A stretch of 64,000 nt of DNA, from assembly GCF_027484505.1 (NCBI RefSeq), contig NZ_JAIXSV010000301.1, positions 1-64,000 on the forward strand, written 5' to 3'. The DNA is from Asticcacaulis sp. GTDB lineage: Bacteria > Pseudomonadota > Alphaproteobacteria > Caulobacterales > Caulobacteraceae. The translations under genes were made by a program, and so were the position numbers. Each line of letters opens with the position of its first letter. The stretch's first letter is position 1. The notes beneath the pieces are model-generated. The model did not search any database, was not told the DNA's origin, and saw nothing but the letters and a program-made list of their open reading frames with translations. Below, one piece after another: positions 45,535 to 56,078 of this stretch.

Positions 45535-46176
45535 ATGCGTAAGATTTTTGGCTTTCACGATACCTCGGAAACCCTTAGTGCCATGCTGACCCATACGGTG
45601 GGGCGCATTGAGGGCAAGCACACAACACTACGGGAACTGATCGAAATGATGGGAGAGCAGGGTCTGCTGCTGCTCTGCGTGCTGCTGTGTCTGCCGTTTC
45701 TGATCCCCGTGTCGGTGCCGGGTATTTCCATCCCGTTCAGCGCCGCTATCATCCTCATTGCCGTGGCTATTCTTTTCAACCGCCTGCCGTGGCTGCCGGA
45801 AAAGATACTGGACCGTGAGATCGAGACGGCGAAGCTGGTGCCGGTGCTGCAACGCGGGGTTGGCGTGGTGTCGAAGATCGACCGCTTCGTCAAGCCACGC
45901 CTGCTGAGGCTGACGAGCGGCGCGGTGTCGAACCGCGTCAATGCGCTGGTCCTGATATATGCGGCGGTGATCATGATGCTGCCGCTGGGGATTATTCCAT
46001 TTTCCAACACCCTGCCGGCGGTGGCGATTCTGCTGACGGCGGTCGGCATGATACAGCGCGATGGCCTGTTTGTGCTGCTGGGGCAGGTGTTTGCGCTGGC
46101 CGCCACGCTTTATGTCGGCGGCATTGTTTATGGCGCTTTTGCCGCCGGGCGCGGACTGAACTCAGTCTTCAGTTAA
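45535..46176 (+). CDS. exoD: ExoD-family membrane protein
   Basis: GEQGLLLLCVLLCLPFLIPVSVPGISIPFSAAIILIAVAILFNRLPWLP. Confidence 0.88.
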   Translation: MRKIFGFHDTSETLSAMLTHTVGRIEGKHTTLRELIEMMGEQGLLLLCVLLCLPFLIPVSVPGISIPFSAAIILIAVAILFNRLPWLPEKILDREIETAKLVPVLQRGVGVVSKIDRFVKPRLLRLTSGAVSNRVNALVLIYAAVIMMLPLGIIPFSNTLPAVAILLTAVGMIQRDGLFVLLGQVFALAATLYVGGIVYGAFAAGRGLNSVFS

Positions 46177-46896
46177 ATCCGGATCAATTTCGGTCCAGCC
46201 GAAATCGGTCAGCGCCTCCAGCGGCCGGTAGCGCGCCTTATAGTCCATCTTGGGCGACCCCTTCACCCAGTAGCCGAGATAGACATAGGCATAGCCGGCG
46301 CGCTGCGCCTGATCGATGTGGTCCAGAATGACGAAGCGGCCCAGCGAGCGGTTCATCAGGTCCGGATCGTAGAAGCTATAGACCAGCGACAGGCCGTCAT
46401 TGAGCGCATCGACCAGTACGCAGCCGATCAGTTGCCCTTCCAGCCGGTATTCGATGATGTGGGTGCGCACCAGCGTGTCTTCGACCATCGCCACCAGATC
46501 GGGCCAGGTCATGTCCATCATGCCGCCGTCGGGGTGGCGGGCTTTCAGGTATTTTTGCAGCAGATCATACTGTTCGCGCGTCGCTTCGGCCTCACGGAAA
46601 TGCCGCGTCAGCCCCGCATTGCGTTTCAGGATGCGCTTGTCCGTCCGATTGTGCTGATAGCCGTGGACGGGGATGCGCACCGACTGACAGGCGCGACAGG
46701 CCGGGCAGGCCGGGCGGTAGGCGATGTTCTGGGAGCGACGAAACCCTATGGCCGAGAGCTGATCATTGACATTGATGGCTTCGAGGGGGGGCAGGTGCAC
46801 AAACACCTTGCGTTCCTCCTGACCATCCAGATACGGGCATGGGCCAGGGATGGTCAGATAGTATCTGAGCTTTCGTCCCGGAAAATGCTCGCTCAT
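46162..46896 (-). CDS. bpt: Aspartate/glutamate leucyltransferase (arginyltransferase family)
   Basis: PCPYLDGQEERKVFVHL; GFRRSQNIAYRPACPACRACQSVRIPV; YLGYWVKGSPKMDYKARYRPLE. Confidence 0.93.
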   Translation of the reverse strand: MSEHFPGRKLRYYLTIPGPCPYLDGQEERKVFVHLPPLEAINVNDQLSAIGFRRSQNIAYRPACPACRACQSVRIPVHGYQHNRTDKRILKRNAGLTRHFREAEATREQYDLLQKYLKARHPDGGMMDMTWPDLVAMVEDTLVRTHIIEYRLEGQLIGCVLVDALNDGLSLVYSFYDPDLMNRSLGRFVILDHIDQAQRAGYAYVYLGYWVKGSPKMDYKARYRPLEALTDFGWTEIDPDLTED

Positions 46897-46943
46897 GGGT
46901 GATGCCTGACAATCCTGTTAGCCCATCAGACCCCATTTTTCCG

Positions 46944-47846
46944 TCAAAGAGAAGGGTTTTCTGGGAGAACGGGGGCTTCGCGCAGCAAAATAATCGCAAT
47001 GCGGCGGTTGCCGGCCAGAGTCGGGTCGTCCGGATACAGAGGTTCCTTCGCCGCCTTGCCTGAAACCTGCGCCACACGGTCCTGATCGACACCTGCGCCC
47101 TGCAATACCTGGCGCGAGGCATCGGCGCGATCGGCCGACAGTTTCCAGTCCTTATCCGACTGTCCCATGCCGGGGGTGCCGGTCGTGTGCCCGGTGATCG
47201 ATATGCGGTTCGGCAACTGATTGACCACCTTGGCCACGGCGCGCAGCAACAGGCGCGCACGTTCATTGGGCTGGGTGGAGTTGGCGTTGAACATGGCGCG
47301 GCCCTCCTGATCGATCAACTGGATGCGCAGGCCTTCCGGCGTCTGATCGACAAGGATGTTTTTCGACAGTTCGGCCAGTTCGGGCATGTCCTGAAGCGCC
47401 TGCCGCAGCGATTCGGCGGCCGAGCGGAACGAAGCCTCCTCGCGTTTTTGCAACTCTTCGCGCAGTTCCTCTTCCGGAGTCTGCGACAGGTCGGCGGCAT
47501 TTTTGGCGGTGCCGTCACGGTCCTGCACGTCCGGGGCTTCGGGGGCCATATGCTCGATAAAGGCCATCGAGCCTTCCTGCTTGACGCCGTCGCGGCCAAT
47601 CGCGGTGCCGGCCAGAATGCCACCTGAGCCCGAAGTCGTCTGAGACACGCTGGCCGGGGCAAAATAGTCGGCAACGCCCTTTTTCTGTTCGGGGGAGGTG
47701 GTGTTGATCAGCCACATCAGCAGGAAGAAGGCCATCATGGCGGTCACGAAGTCGGCATAGGCGACCTTCCACGCGCCGCCGTGGTGTCCGCCGCCGACGA
47801 CCTTCTTGACTTTCTTGATGACAACGGGGGCGTCGCGACTGGCCAT
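46944..47846 (-). CDS. motB: Flagellar motor protein MotB
   Basis: GGGHHGGAWKVAYADFVTAMMAFFLLMWLINTTSPEQ; OmpA-like ISITGHTTGTPG...LSADRADASRQVL. Confidence 0.93.
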   Translation of the reverse strand: MASRDAPVVIKKVKKVVGGGHHGGAWKVAYADFVTAMMAFFLLMWLINTTSPEQKKGVADYFAPASVSQTTSGSGGILAGTAIGRDGVKQEGSMAFIEHMAPEAPDVQDRDGTAKNAADLSQTPEEELREELQKREEASFRSAAESLRQALQDMPELAELSKNILVDQTPEGLRIQLIDQEGRAMFNANSTQPNERARLLLRAVAKVVNQLPNRISITGHTTGTPGMGQSDKDWKLSADRADASRQVLQGAGVDQDRVAQVSGKAAKEPLYPDDPTLAGNRRIAIILLREAPVLPENPSL

Positions 47847-47991
47847 ACGAACTCCGGAAGTTCATCAATCTATCGGTCATTAATCTTAACAGGCGGTTGA
47901 AGCCGCCAGCGGTTTTCAGGCAGTTTCAGCGATTGACCCCCGCAGGCTTTTGGGGTCAAAGGAGGGGATTGTCTCTTGCCATGAGGTTCCA

Positions 47992-48501
47992 TTGAGCGAC
48001 CCTGATCGTCTGGCCTATCGTCACGCGCTGGGCACCTTTGCCACCGGCGTGGCTGTCGTCACCATTCCTGTGGTGGACCGCGAAGGCCACCCATGTGTCA
48101 TGGGGCTGACCATCAATTCGTTCGCCTCTGTGTCGCTGGAGCCGAAGCTGATTCTGTGGTCGCTGGACCTCAAATCCGAGCGCTATGCCCTGTTTGCCGA
48201 AGCGCAGAGTTTTGGCATCAATATCCTGAGCGCGGCGCAACGCGATCTGTCCGACCGCTTTTTCCGTGAAAATCCTTATTGCCGCGAAGCCGACGACCTG
48301 TCGTTTGCTGACGAGCCGCTGCGCCTGAAAGCGGGGCTGGCGTGGCTGAAATGCCGTCAGTATCAGACGCAGGTGCTGGGGGATCATCTGGTTATCGTCG
48401 GAGAGGTCGAAGCCTTCGATCAGTCCGAAACCCATTTTGGTGAACACGGCCTGACCTATTTCCGTGGCCGCTATGGCCAGACCCACCCTTTACCGGTTTG
48501 A
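47992..48501 (+). CDS. Flavin reductase family protein
   Basis: ALGTFATGVAVVTIPV...MGLTINSFASVSLEPKLILWSL; TTG start inferred, ORF track opens at 47950. Confidence 0.88.
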   Translation: MSDPDRLAYRHALGTFATGVAVVTIPVVDREGHPCVMGLTINSFASVSLEPKLILWSLDLKSERYALFAEAQSFGINILSAAQRDLSDRFFRENPYCREADDLSFADEPLRLKAGLAWLKCRQYQTQVLGDHLVIVGEVEAFDQSETHFGEHGLTYFRGRYGQTHPLPV

Positions 48502-48509
48502 GGCATTCC

Positions 48510-49376
48510 ATGCGTATCGTATTTGCAGGTCTGGGCGTCATGGGCGCCCCCATGGCCGGTCATCTGTTGAAGGCCGGTTTCGAGGTCGTGGGTTTTAACC
48601 GCTCGATAGATAAGGCGATGGCCTGGGGCGAGGCGCACCGCGCCGCCTTTGCCACCGACTTTGAAGAGGCCGTGGAAAATGCTGAGGTGCTGGTCCTGTG
48701 TGTCGGGCGCGATGACGATGTGCGCGATCTGGTGACGCGCGCCGCAGGACGCATGGCGGTGGGCAGTTTGATTATCGACCACACGACGACTTCGGCACGA
48801 CTGGCGCGTGAGCTTTCGGTCCTATGTATCAGTAAAGGATTGCATTTTGCCGATGCGCCGGTGTCTGGTGGGCAGGCGGGGGCCGTCAATGGCGCCTTAT
48901 CGGTAATGGTCGGCTGCGAAGAGTCGCAACTGGCCCGCGTGCGCGCGGTGACGCTGCCCTATACCAAGTCGCTGACCCGGATCGGCGAAGCCGGTGCGGG
49001 CCAGACGGCCAAGATGTGCAACCAGATTGCCATTGCCGGTGCGGTGCAGGGCATTGCCGAGGCGCTGCACTTTGCCAAATGCGCCGATATTGACCCGGAA
49101 CTGGTGTTTCAGGCCATCTCACAGGGCGCGGCCGGGTCGTGGCAGATGTCGAACCGCTGGGCGACCATGGCCGAGGGCAGGTACGATTTCGGCTTTGCCG
49201 TGGACTGGATGCGCAAGGATCTGGGGATTGCCCTGGACGAAGCCCGCTCAAACGGCGCGCACTTAAGCGTCGCCGCACTGGTCGATCAGTTCTATTCCGA
49301 AGTGCAGGCCATGGGCGGCCAGCGCTGGGACACCTCATCGCTGCACGCGCGTCTGGAGGCACGGCGGAAGTCTTGA
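48510..49376 (+). CDS. NAD(P)-dependent oxidoreductase, 3-hydroxyisobutyrate dehydrogenase family
   Basis: VFAGLGVMGAPMAGHLLKAGFEVVGFNRS; FADAPVSGGQAGAVNGALSVMVGC; GAGQTAKMCNQ. Confidence 0.9.
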   Translation: MRIVFAGLGVMGAPMAGHLLKAGFEVVGFNRSIDKAMAWGEAHRAAFATDFEEAVENAEVLVLCVGRDDDVRDLVTRAAGRMAVGSLIIDHTTTSARLARELSVLCISKGLHFADAPVSGGQAGAVNGALSVMVGCEESQLARVRAVTLPYTKSLTRIGEAGAGQTAKMCNQIAIAGAVQGIAEALHFAKCADIDPELVFQAISQGAAGSWQMSNRWATMAEGRYDFGFAVDWMRKDLGIALDEARSNGAHLSVAALVDQFYSEVQAMGGQRWDTSSLHARLEARRKS

Positions 49377-49384
49377 TTACGGGG

Positions 49385-49405
49385 TGTGGGGTCTGCGACC
49401 CCACA
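49385..49405. terminator. Possible terminator hairpin between convergent genes
   Basis: TGTGGGGTC tgc GACCCCACA, no strong T-tract. Confidence 0.45.
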
Positions 49406-49410
49406 TCTTC

Positions 49411-50412
49411 CTACCCCTTTAGCTTCTCCGCCGCGTATTTGGCGAAATAGGTCAGCACCCCCGACGCCCCGGCGCGTTTAAAGGCCAGCAGCGTCTCGAA
49501 CACGCCCTTGTCGTGGTCCATGAAACCGGCATTGACCGCCGCCTTGATCATCGCGTATTCGCCCGACACCTGATAGACGAAGGTCGGCACGCGGAAGGTT
49601 TCCGATACGCGCTGCACGATGTCGAGATAGGGCAGACCGGGCTTTATCATCACCATATCGGCGCCTTCCTGAAGGTCCATGGCGACTTCGCGCAGGGCCT
49701 CGTCGGTATTGGCGCTGTCCATCTGATAGGTCTTCTTGTCGCCTTTCAGCGCCGAGGTGCCGACCGCGTCGCGGAACGGGCCATAGAAGGCCGAGGCGTA
49801 TTTGGCGGCATAGGACAGGATCAGCTTATCGGTCAGGCCTTGTGCCTCCAGCGCCTTGCGAATCTCGCCGATTCGCCCGTCCATCATGTCCGAGGGGGCG
49901 AGCACATCGGCCCCGGCTTCGGCCTGCACCAGCGCCTGCCGGGTGAGAATTTCGATGGTTTTTTCGTTGTGAATCCTGCCGTCGCTGAGGATGCCGTCGT
50001 GGCCGTGCGAGGTGAAGGGATCGAGCGCCACATCGACGATCAGGCCTATCTCCGGCACGGCCGATTTGATGGCACGGCAGGTGCGGGCGATCAGGCCGTC
50101 GGGGTCATAGGCCGCCGTCGCGTCATCATTGCGCAGCGACGGATCGATATTGGGAAACAGGGCCAAAGCCGGTATGCCCAGCGCGTGGGCTTCCTTCGCT
50201 TCCTTGACGGCTTCGGCAATGCTCAGTCGGTCAACGCCTTCCAGCGAGCGGATGGGGTCACGCGCTACGTCCTTGTCGTGCACGAAGATCGGCCAGATCA
50301 GGTCCGAAACGCTGAGGTGGTGTTCGGCCACCAGATCACGCACCCAGCCCGACTGACGCAGACGGCGCGGGCGGGCCAGAGGGTAGGCACCGACGAGAGG
50401 GGAGAAGGTCAT
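49411..50412 (-). CDS. hemB: Porphobilinogen synthase (delta-aminolevulinic acid dehydratase)
   Basis: RPRRLRQSGWVRDLVAEHHLSVSDLIWPIFV; GADVLAPSDMMDGRIGEIRKAL; VMIKPGLPYLDI. Confidence 0.95.
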   Translation of the reverse strand: MTFSPLVGAYPLARPRRLRQSGWVRDLVAEHHLSVSDLIWPIFVHDKDVARDPIRSLEGVDRLSIAEAVKEAKEAHALGIPALALFPNIDPSLRNDDATAAYDPDGLIARTCRAIKSAVPEIGLIVDVALDPFTSHGHDGILSDGRIHNEKTIEILTRQALVQAEAGADVLAPSDMMDGRIGEIRKALEAQGLTDKLILSYAAKYASAFYGPFRDAVGTSALKGDKKTYQMDSANTDEALREVAMDLQEGADMVMIKPGLPYLDIVQRVSETFRVPTFVYQVSGEYAMIKAAVNAGFMDHDKGVFETLLAFKRAGASGVLTYFAKYAAEKLKG

Positions 50413-50478
50413 GGAAGCACCCCGTTCAAACGCATCGCTCACCGCGGCGCGCAATTACCAGTTCAACGGGGCAGGGGC

Positions 50479-51024
50479 TTACGCCGTTCTGAAGCGTTTG
50501 CCAATCGGCTTGTTATGATTGAGTTTGAGGACGCCATTCACCGAGGCGGCGAGAATCCACACCGTGGCCATAAAGGTCAGAAGCGCCGAAATCACATAGC
50601 CCGAAGAGACACCGAGTATGGTCGAAACTGGGATGCTGGAAATGTCGAGATCGCTGAGGTCGAGATCGATTCGTCGCCAGTCGGAGATGTCGTATTGCGA
50701 CCAGATGAGGTTGGCGAGCGTCCAGGTCAGCACGACGGTACAGATAACCGCGATAAAGGTCGCCATGCCCCATAGTGCAAAAATTGCCCAGAAGTGTTTG
50801 ATCTGATAGCGAAAATGCGTCTGAACGTAAGAGGTGCAGTCTTTTTTGCGCAGATAGGCCAGCGCCGCACCGATCAGGGCCGTAATACCCAGCGAAAACG
50901 GGCTGACGAACAACAGGCCATACACGACATAGGCCAGATTACGCTCGTCCTCTTCGCAGGCGGCGGCACTGGATTGACCGGTAAAGGCAGTATCGGCGAC
51001 GGCTTTGGAAGACGAAGCGTTCAT
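50479..51024 (-). CDS. Hypothetical membrane protein (DUF4870-like)
   Basis: LAYVVYGLLFVSPFSLGITALIGAALAYLRKKDCTSYVQTHFRYQIKHFW. Confidence 0.7.
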   Translation of the reverse strand: MNASSSKAVADTAFTGQSSAAACEEDERNLAYVVYGLLFVSPFSLGITALIGAALAYLRKKDCTSYVQTHFRYQIKHFWAIFALWGMATFIAVICTVVLTWTLANLIWSQYDISDWRRIDLDLSDLDISSIPVSTILGVSSGYVISALLTFMATVWILAASVNGVLKLNHNKPIGKRFRTA

Positions 51025-51325
51025 GACCGGACCTTTGCTGACGGTTGTTAGCGCACCCCAAGGAGACCCTATATTTGCAAAAAATTCATTATAATGCAAA
51101 CACAGTTCGATTGTGCCGATACGCGGGCTGGGAAGAGGTGCGTCATTATGCACCAGCGTCAGGGGCAGATTTGATGCGCCACGGGCCGAAACCTATGGCA
51201 TATTGATACTGGCCACGGGCGGAACAACCCACTATACCGGCTATGGTCAAACAGGGCGTTGAGACCCTGACAACAACCCACCGAGGGCCCGGTTTCTTTT
51301 GCGGAGACGGGGTTGAGATAAGTAC

Positions 51326-52549
51326 ATGGATTACAACGCCGCATTCGAGGCCGCCATTGACGCCGTCCGCAAGGAAGGTCGTTACCGTGTTTTTGCCAAT
51401 CTGAAGCGTCATCGCGGTGCCTTCCCGCGCGCCACCTGGCAGCGCGAGGACGGGAGCGAGCGCGACGTCACGGTCTGGTGTTCCAATGACTATCTCGGTC
51501 AGGGGCAGAACCCGGTGGTGATTGAGGCTATGCACCGCGCCATCGACGAAGCCGGTTCGGGCTCGGGTGGTACGCGCAATATCTCCGGTACAACCTGGTA
51601 TCATAACGAGCTTGAGGCCGAACTGGCCGATCTGCACCACAAAGAGGCCGCTCTGGTCTTCTCGTCGGGCTATGTCGCCAACGAAGCGACCCTGACGACC
51701 CTCTACAAGATTTTGCCGGGCCTGATCATCTTTTCGGATGCGTTGAACCACGCCTCGATGATTGCGGGCATCCGCAATGGCGGCGGGGCGCGTCACGTCT
51801 TCCGTCACAACGATCTGGCGCACCTCGAAGAACTGCTGGCAGCGGCGCCGGTCAATGCGCCCAAGCTCATCGCTTTTGAGTCGGTCTATTCGATGGATGG
51901 CGATATTGCCGACATCGCCGGGACCATCGCTCTGGCCAAAAAATACAACGCCCTGACCTATATCGACGAAGTGCACGCCGTGGGCCTCTACGGGGAGCGC
52001 GGGGCCGGAGTGGCTGAGCGCGACGGCGTGATGGATCAGATTGACATTATCGAAGGCACGCTCGGTAAGGCCTTCGGCATGATGGGCGGCTATATCGCCG
52101 GTAAGGCCGCCATGTGCGACGCCATCCGCCTGTGGGCCTCGGGCTTCATCTTCACCACCTCGCTGCCCCCGGCGGTGATGGCGGGTGCGGCGGCCAGCGT
52201 GCGCTGGCTGAAAGCGCACAATGAGCGCCGCATCGCCCATCAGGAACGCGCTCAGACCCTGATGCGTCGCTTCCGTGAACTGGGTATCCCGGTTTTGCCG
52301 TCGGTCAGCCACATCGTGCCGGTGCTGGTCGGTAATCCGGTCCATTGCAAGATGATTTCGGACATGCTGCTCAACGATTTCAACATCTATGTGCAGCCGA
52401 TCAACTACCCGACCGTGCCCAAGGGCACCGAGCGCCTGCGTTTCACGCCGTCGCCGGACCATGACGACGACATGATGGACGAACTGGTCAAGGCGATGGA
52501 TAAGCTGTGGAGCCACTGCAATGTGGCCCGTATGCCGGCGGTGGCCTGA
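51326..52549 (+). CDS. hemA: 5-aminolevulinate synthase
   Basis: [68 protein letters not shown] site. Confidence 0.95.
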   Translation: MDYNAAFEAAIDAVRKEGRYRVFANLKRHRGAFPRATWQREDGSERDVTVWCSNDYLGQGQNPVVIEAMHRAIDEAGSGSGGTRNISGTTWYHNELEAELADLHHKEAALVFSSGYVANEATLTTLYKILPGLIIFSDALNHASMIAGIRNGGGARHVFRHNDLAHLEELLAAAPVNAPKLIAFESVYSMDGDIADIAGTIALAKKYNALTYIDEVHAVGLYGERGAGVAERDGVMDQIDIIEGTLGKAFGMMGGYIAGKAAMCDAIRLWASGFIFTTSLPPAVMAGAAASVRWLKAHNERRIAHQERAQTLMRRFRELGIPVLPSVSHIVPVLVGNPVHCKMISDMLLNDFNIYVQPINYPTVPKGTERLRFTPSPDHDDDMMDELVKAMDKLWSHCNVARMPAVA

Positions 52550-52588
52550 CGTCTTGGCAGATCAGGGGTTTGGGAGTATCCTGAATCC

Positions 52589-52864
52589 ATGAATGCTGTG
52601 TCCAAAATTGCGATCTCTGATCTGACGGTTGAGGAACGCCTCGAGCTGATCGAGGCGTTGTGGGATAGTCTTGAGGACGACACGGATTTGTCTCCGGCTC
52701 AAATGGAAAAACGTGATCGTCATCTGGCGGTGATCGACGGCCCTGTGCCCCCGTCCCATCTGGCTGAATTAGAACGTCGCATGGAAACCTTTGAGCAAGA
52801 CAAAGCGGATTCCGTGCCTTGGGACGTTTTCCGAGAGCAACTCGCAAATAAATACGGCTTTTGA
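52589..52864 (+). CDS. Addiction-module antitoxin component, RelB-like
   Basis: LTVEERLELIEALWDSLEDDTDLSPAQMEKRDRHLAV...; directly upstream of ParE-like toxin. Confidence 0.82.
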   Translation: MNAVSKIAISDLTVEERLELIEALWDSLEDDTDLSPAQMEKRDRHLAVIDGPVPPSHLAELERRMETFEQDKADSVPWDVFREQLANKYGF

Positions 52865-52867
52865 CGA

Positions 52868-53167
52868 ATGCACGACATCCGCATCGGGCCTGCCGCGCAA
52901 GCTGATGTCGATGCCGTGTGCAGATGGTATGAGAGCGAACGTCCGGAGGTTGTGCGGCTCTGGCTTGAGGCGTTTGATTGGGCGCTGAAAAGTGTAAGAA
53001 AACATCCGCAGCGGTACGTTTTGATTGCCGAGAATATTCGACGCATTAAATTGCGGCGGCATTCGTACACGTTGTACTACCGCTTTAGCGAAAATGAGAT
53101 TGAAGTTCTGGGCATTTTTCATGATCGGCAAAGCCCCGATCGCTGGCAAAGCCGTTTCAGGGAGTAA
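52868..53167 (+). CDS. RelE/ParE-family toxin
   Basis: IGPAAQADVDAVCRWYESERPEVVRLWLEAFDWALKSVRKHPQRYVLIAENIRRIKLRRHSYTLYYRFSENEIEVLGIFHDRQSPDRW. Confidence 0.88.
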   Translation: MHDIRIGPAAQADVDAVCRWYESERPEVVRLWLEAFDWALKSVRKHPQRYVLIAENIRRIKLRRHSYTLYYRFSENEIEVLGIFHDRQSPDRWQSRFRE

Positions 53168-53170
53168 CCC

Positions 53171-53380
53171 ATGTCCGAATTTCTCCTCGAACTTCAGCGC
53201 AACGGGGCCTATCTGAAGGTTACGGCGGTCGATCCGGTGTCGGGTGAGGAAGTCTCGACACTGGGGCCCGCCACGGACCCGGAAGCAGTCAAACGGCTGG
53301 CGGTGCAGAAGCTGAAAAACCGCCTCGAAGCGCTCAAGCCGCAACCTTTGAACCGCGGACGTGGCGGCATTATTTGCTAA
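53171..53380 (+). CDS. Conserved-looking small hypothetical protein
   Basis: 69 aa; FLLELQRNGAYLKVTAVDPVSGEEVSTLGPATDPEAVKRLAVQKL. Confidence 0.65.
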   Translation: MSEFLLELQRNGAYLKVTAVDPVSGEEVSTLGPATDPEAVKRLAVQKLKNRLEALKPQPLNRGRGGIIC

Positions 53381-53498
53381 ACCCCAGGATCAGACGTTTT
53401 CGCTTGGATTCGCTGTCTCAAAGGTTTAACAGACGCGCAATTTCGGACGATGCGCTATATATAGTGCCGACCTTCCTCCAGACGACAGGATAAAGCTC

Positions 53499-54794
53499 GT
53501 GAACGCTCCCGCTTCCTTCATCCCGCAAGGCTATTTCAACAGCGACCTGGCCCATGCCGACCCGGCCGTTCTGGCGGCGATCAAGGGCGAACTGACCCGT
53601 CAGCAGGATCAGATCGAGCTGATCGCTTCGGAAAACATCGTCTCCAAGGCCGTGCTGGAGGCGCAGGGCTCGGTCCTGACCAACAAATACGCCGAAGGCT
53701 ATCCGGGCCGCCGCTATTATGGCGGGTGCGAATATGCCGACGAAGTCGAAAAGCTGGCCATCGAGCGCGCCAAGCAACTGTTTAACTGCGCTTTTGCCAA
53801 TGTGCAGCCGCATTCTGGGGCCAATGCCAATCAGGCGGTCTTCTTCTCGCTGCTGCAACCGGGCGACACCTATATGGGTATGGATCTGGCTTGTGGCGGT
53901 CACCTGACGCACGGTTCGCCCGCCAACCAGTCGGGCAAGTGGTTCAAGGTCGTCCCCTATGGCGTGCGCGAAGACAACCACCTGATCGACTATGATAAGG
54001 TCGAAGCGCTGGCCAAGGAACATCAGCCGAAGCTGATCATCGCCGGGGCCTCCAACTACAGCCGCCACATCGACTTTGCCCGCTTCCGTCAGATCGCCGA
54101 CAGCGTCGGGGCCTATCTGTTTGTCGATATGGCCCACTATGCCGGTCTGGTCGCCGGCGGCGTCTATCCGGACCCGCTGCCGCACGCCCACGTCGTCACC
54201 ACCACCACGCACAAGACCCTGCGCGGTCCGCGCGGCGGCCTGATCCTCTCCAATGACGAAGCGCTGGGCAAAAAGATCAATTCGGCGGTCTTCCCCGGCC
54301 TTCAGGGCGGCCCGCTGATGCACGTTATCGCCGCCAAGGCCGTGGCCTTTGGTGAGGCGCTGCAACCGGAATTCAAGGCCTATGCGGCGCAGGTCGTGGC
54401 CAATGCCCGCGTGCTGGCCGAAACCCTGATGGCGCGCGGTCTGGGCGTCGTCTCCGGCGGCACCGACAGCCACGTGATGTCGGTCGATCTGCGCCCCAAG
54501 GGCCAGACCGGCAAGGCGACCGAGCACGCGCTGGAAGAGGCCTTCATCACCTGCAACAAGAACGGCATCCCGTTCGATCCGCAACCCTTCACCATCACCT
54601 CCGGTGTGCGTCTGGGCACCCCGGCAGGCACGACCCGCGGCTTCCGCGAGGAAGAGTTCCGCCTGATCGGCAACCTGATCGCTGATGTGGTCGATGGCAT
54701 GGCCTCGAACTCCGGCGCGCCGGATGAGGCCGTGACGGCGAAGGTGCGCGCGCAGGTCAAGACCCTGACCCAGCGCTTCCCGATCTACGGCTAA
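53499..54794 (+). CDS. glyA: Serine hydroxymethyltransferase
   Basis: [54 protein letters not shown]. Confidence 0.97.
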   Translation: MNAPASFIPQGYFNSDLAHADPAVLAAIKGELTRQQDQIELIASENIVSKAVLEAQGSVLTNKYAEGYPGRRYYGGCEYADEVEKLAIERAKQLFNCAFANVQPHSGANANQAVFFSLLQPGDTYMGMDLACGGHLTHGSPANQSGKWFKVVPYGVREDNHLIDYDKVEALAKEHQPKLIIAGASNYSRHIDFARFRQIADSVGAYLFVDMAHYAGLVAGGVYPDPLPHAHVVTTTTHKTLRGPRGGLILSNDEALGKKINSAVFPGLQGGPLMHVIAAKAVAFGEALQPEFKAYAAQVVANARVLAETLMARGLGVVSGGTDSHVMSVDLRPKGQTGKATEHALEEAFITCNKNGIPFDPQPFTITSGVRLGTPAGTTRGFREEEFRLIGNLIADVVDGMASNSGAPDEAVTAKVRAQVKTLTQRFPIYG

Positions 54795-54803
54795 GGTGCG
54801 GTC

Positions 54804-55373
54804 ATGCGCTGCCCCTTCTGCGGAAACCCGGAAACCCAGGTCAAGGACTCCCGTCCCTCCGAGGATGGGGCAGCCATTCGTCGTCGCCGCTCGTGCAGCG
54901 AATGCGGCGGGCGATTCACCACCTTTGAGCGGGTGCAGTTGCGCGAACTGATTATTGTCAAACGTTCGGGCCGCCGCACGCCGTTTGACCGTGAAAAGCT
55001 GGAACGCTCGATTTCGCTTGCAACACGCAAGCGACAGATCGACCCGGAGCGCATTGACCGCATGGTGTCGGGCATTGTGCGTCAGCTCGAAAGCCTGGGC
55101 GAGACCGAAATCGGCTCTGAAGTGGTCGGCGAACTGATCATGAAGGCCCTGCGCTCGCTCGATTCCGTGGCCTATGTGCGCTATGCCTCGGTCTATCGGG
55201 ACTTTCAGGAAACCTCTGATTTCGCGAAATTTCTGGGGGCGGAGGGCTTTGACAGCGAGGGTATAGACGTCCCGCTGACGCCCGCTCCGGCCGGCAATCC
55301 CGACCCCAAGGACCCGTCGCCCATCCGTCAGGGGCTGGGCGAGCAGGACCTCTCTGCCACCGATGATGCGTGA
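54804..55373 (+). CDS. nrdR: Transcriptional repressor NrdR
   Basis: [49 protein letters not shown] zinc ribbon plus ATP-cone. Confidence 0.97.
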   Translation: MRCPFCGNPETQVKDSRPSEDGAAIRRRRSCSECGGRFTTFERVQLRELIIVKRSGRRTPFDREKLERSISLATRKRQIDPERIDRMVSGIVRQLESLGETEIGSEVVGELIMKALRSLDSVAYVRYASVYRDFQETSDFAKFLGAEGFDSEGIDVPLTPAPAGNPDPKDPSPIRQGLGEQDLSATDDA

Positions 55374-55385
55374 AGCCGGGGCATT

Positions 55386-56036
55386 ATGATCCGTCCGTTC
55401 GTCACGCTCAAACTGGCCACCACCCTCGACGGGCGCATCGCCACCCATACGGGCGAAAGCCGCTGGATCACCGGTGAGCCCGCCCGCCGCGCCGTGCACG
55501 AACTGCGGGCCTCGCATGATGCTGTGCTGGTCGGCATCGAAACCGTCCTGAAAGACGATCCCGAACTGACCGTGCGTTTGCAGGGCTATGAGGGCTATCA
55601 GCCGGCGCGAGTCGTTCTGGATTCGCGCGGGCGCATCCCGCTGCACTCCAAGCTGGTGCAGACGGCACGCGTCATCCCGACCTATGTGGTGACGACGCAC
55701 GACCTCAATCCTGAGCTGGTCTCGCTGGGGGTGCGGCCATTGAAGGTCGCTTCACGGCATCAGCGCGTGGACCTGATCGCGGCGCTGGAAGCACTGAATG
55801 CCGCCGGGATCGACCGCCTGTTTGTCGAAGGCGGCGGGCAGATCGCCACGGCCTTTGTCAAGCTGGGTGCGGTGGACCGACTGGAATGGTTCCGCGCGCC
55901 CACTATATTGGGCGGTGACGGTCGCGCCGTGATCGGTTTTCTCGACATTGCGGACATCAACCGGGTGATCCGTTTCACCCGCGTGGGCGTTCAAGCGGTA
56001 GGCGACGATTTGTGGGAAAGCTACGAGTTGGAGTAG
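55386..56036 (+). CDS. RibD C-terminal (reductase) domain-only protein
   Basis: RPFVTLKLATTLDGRIATHTGESRWITG...RLFVEGGGQIATAFV; no deaminase domain. Confidence 0.9.
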   Translation: MIRPFVTLKLATTLDGRIATHTGESRWITGEPARRAVHELRASHDAVLVGIETVLKDDPELTVRLQGYEGYQPARVVLDSRGRIPLHSKLVQTARVIPTYVVTTHDLNPELVSLGVRPLKVASRHQRVDLIAALEALNAAGIDRLFVEGGGQIATAFVKLGAVDRLEWFRAPTILGGDGRAVIGFLDIADINRVIRFTRVGVQAVGDDLWESYELE

Positions 56037-56078
56037 CGCCGTCTCCGTTTGACGGAGAGAGGCAAGTAAGGACGCAGT

